In this document: positions 63,738 to 64,000 of the stretch, one piece after another
How the letters are laid out: each line of letters opens with the position of its first letter
Position numbering within the stretch: position 1 is the first letter of the stretch
NCBI GenBank assembly: GCA_910588545.1
Contig: CAJUOU010000005.1
Location: forward strand, 54,328-118,327
DNA: 64,000 nucleotides
From: an uncultured Christensenellaceae bacterium
Lineage (GTDB): Bacteria; Bacillota; Clostridia; Christensenellales; UBA3700
Direction: 5' to 3'
Notes under the pieces: model-generated
What the model was told of the DNA's origin: nothing
What the model saw: the letters and a program-made list of their open reading frames with translations, nothing else
The model's database searches: none
Translations under genes and position numbers: made by a program

Positions 63738-64000
63738 CTTTAACCCAAATCAAAAAAGCACTTAATGAGCAATAAAAGGTACAAAGTAGTGGTAAGATAT
63801 AAGCAACCACACAATAGAAAATAAGTGGTAAAATATAAAACGAAAAAGCAAAATATAAATTTAAACGGGGAAAAATAAAAAGCAAACAACAAAAAATAAG
63901 TATACACAATATATAATTAACCTGTATACAGCAAAAAAAGTTAAGGTAAAGATAGTATAAAGGTTGAAAAACAGGTAGTAATATGTTAAAATAGAGGAAG
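63738..64000 (+). promoter_or_regulatory. Purine-rich 3' end of window with outgoing promoter
   Basis: An A-rich region without a believable gene. At its end TTGAAA (63964-63969), 17 bases and TAAAAT preceded by TGT form a promoter, and AGAGGAAG at the last bases could be a ribosome binding site for a gene that starts beyond the window. No terminator for the preceding pair was found. Confidence 0.5.

Noticed and set aside
63703..63909. 68-codon hydrophobic minus-strand frame
   Set aside because: It arises from translating the complement of an A-rich purine stretch; it has no start signals and overlaps the MBL gene.

Overview
The window is low-GC, densely coded DNA with standard-code stops, strong AGGAGG-type ribosome binding sites and TTGACA/TATAAT promoters. 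Gene content points to an anaerobic Bacillota, most likely a gut Clostridia-like bacterium: pyruvate formate-lyase with its activase, a clostridial-type single-chain PurL, an IspH fused to ribosomal S1-type domains, an ECF transporter, a feoAAB locus with a FeoB-associated Cys-rich protein, a YgiQ protein and a B12-binding radical SAM protein. No rRNA, tRNA, CRISPR array, prophage or intact transposase gene was seen. The species call is inference.

Layout. 1-5942: a five-gene, start/stop-overlapping transport operon, cut at its 5' end, with two exporter-fold ABC half-transporters followed by the S, T and fused A-A parts of an ECF importer. 6045-8967: a yybP-ykoY (Mn2+) riboswitch with terminator upstream of a P-type cation ATPase. 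8964-14499: housekeeping genes (YqeY, QueG-like protein, NadD-YqeK fusion, RsfS) with three poorly characterised genes. 14516-17403: an orphan OmpR-type response regulator and a YgiQ radical SAM protein. 17482-21228: a 1248-residue surface lipoprotein with about five repeated beta-sandwich-like units and a C-terminal membrane anchor. 21533-24129: a split TSUP transporter and a Ppx/GppA phosphatase behind a structured leader. 24797-26254 (minus): a divergent NYN-like protein and an OGG-type DNA glycosylase, divergent from a MATE transporter. 28254-32045: a Cys/Asn/Gly-rich small protein and pflB/pflA. 32229-35311: SGNH lipoprotein, MscS channel, cytidylate kinase-like protein and a C_GCAxxG_C_C protein. 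35479-38599: ferrous iron uptake. 38805-42136: MarR regulator and MacB-like ABC transporter. 42331-52836: purine operon purE-F-M-N-H-D-L behind a long leader with a possible leader peptide and a terminator. 53072-58030: HI0933-family flavoprotein, cmk, plsC and ispH-S1. 58170-60627 (minus): a small accessory island (GNAT, DJ-1/PfpI, DUF6194, GyrI-like) with related short repeats at its intergenic boundaries. 60672-61331: a hairpin-rich element and a 27-codon gene missed by length cut-offs. 61451-63737: a B12-binding radical SAM protein and a metallo-beta-lactamase-fold protein.

Several loci appear to be controlled in the RNA leader or by operators overlapping the promoter: Mn2+ riboswitch (P-type ATPase), unassigned structured leaders (ppx, feo, pur), a palindrome over an extended -10 (10334-10373) and an inverted repeat on the MarR promoter. 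Metal handling (iron uptake, Mn/Ca export, possible metal-chelate uptake) is a recurring theme. The strongest candidates for undescribed biology are the pur and ppx leaders, the repeat-bounded island with the adjacent 27-codon gene and structured element, the doubly anchored repeat lipoprotein and the ABC/ECF operon of unknown substrate.
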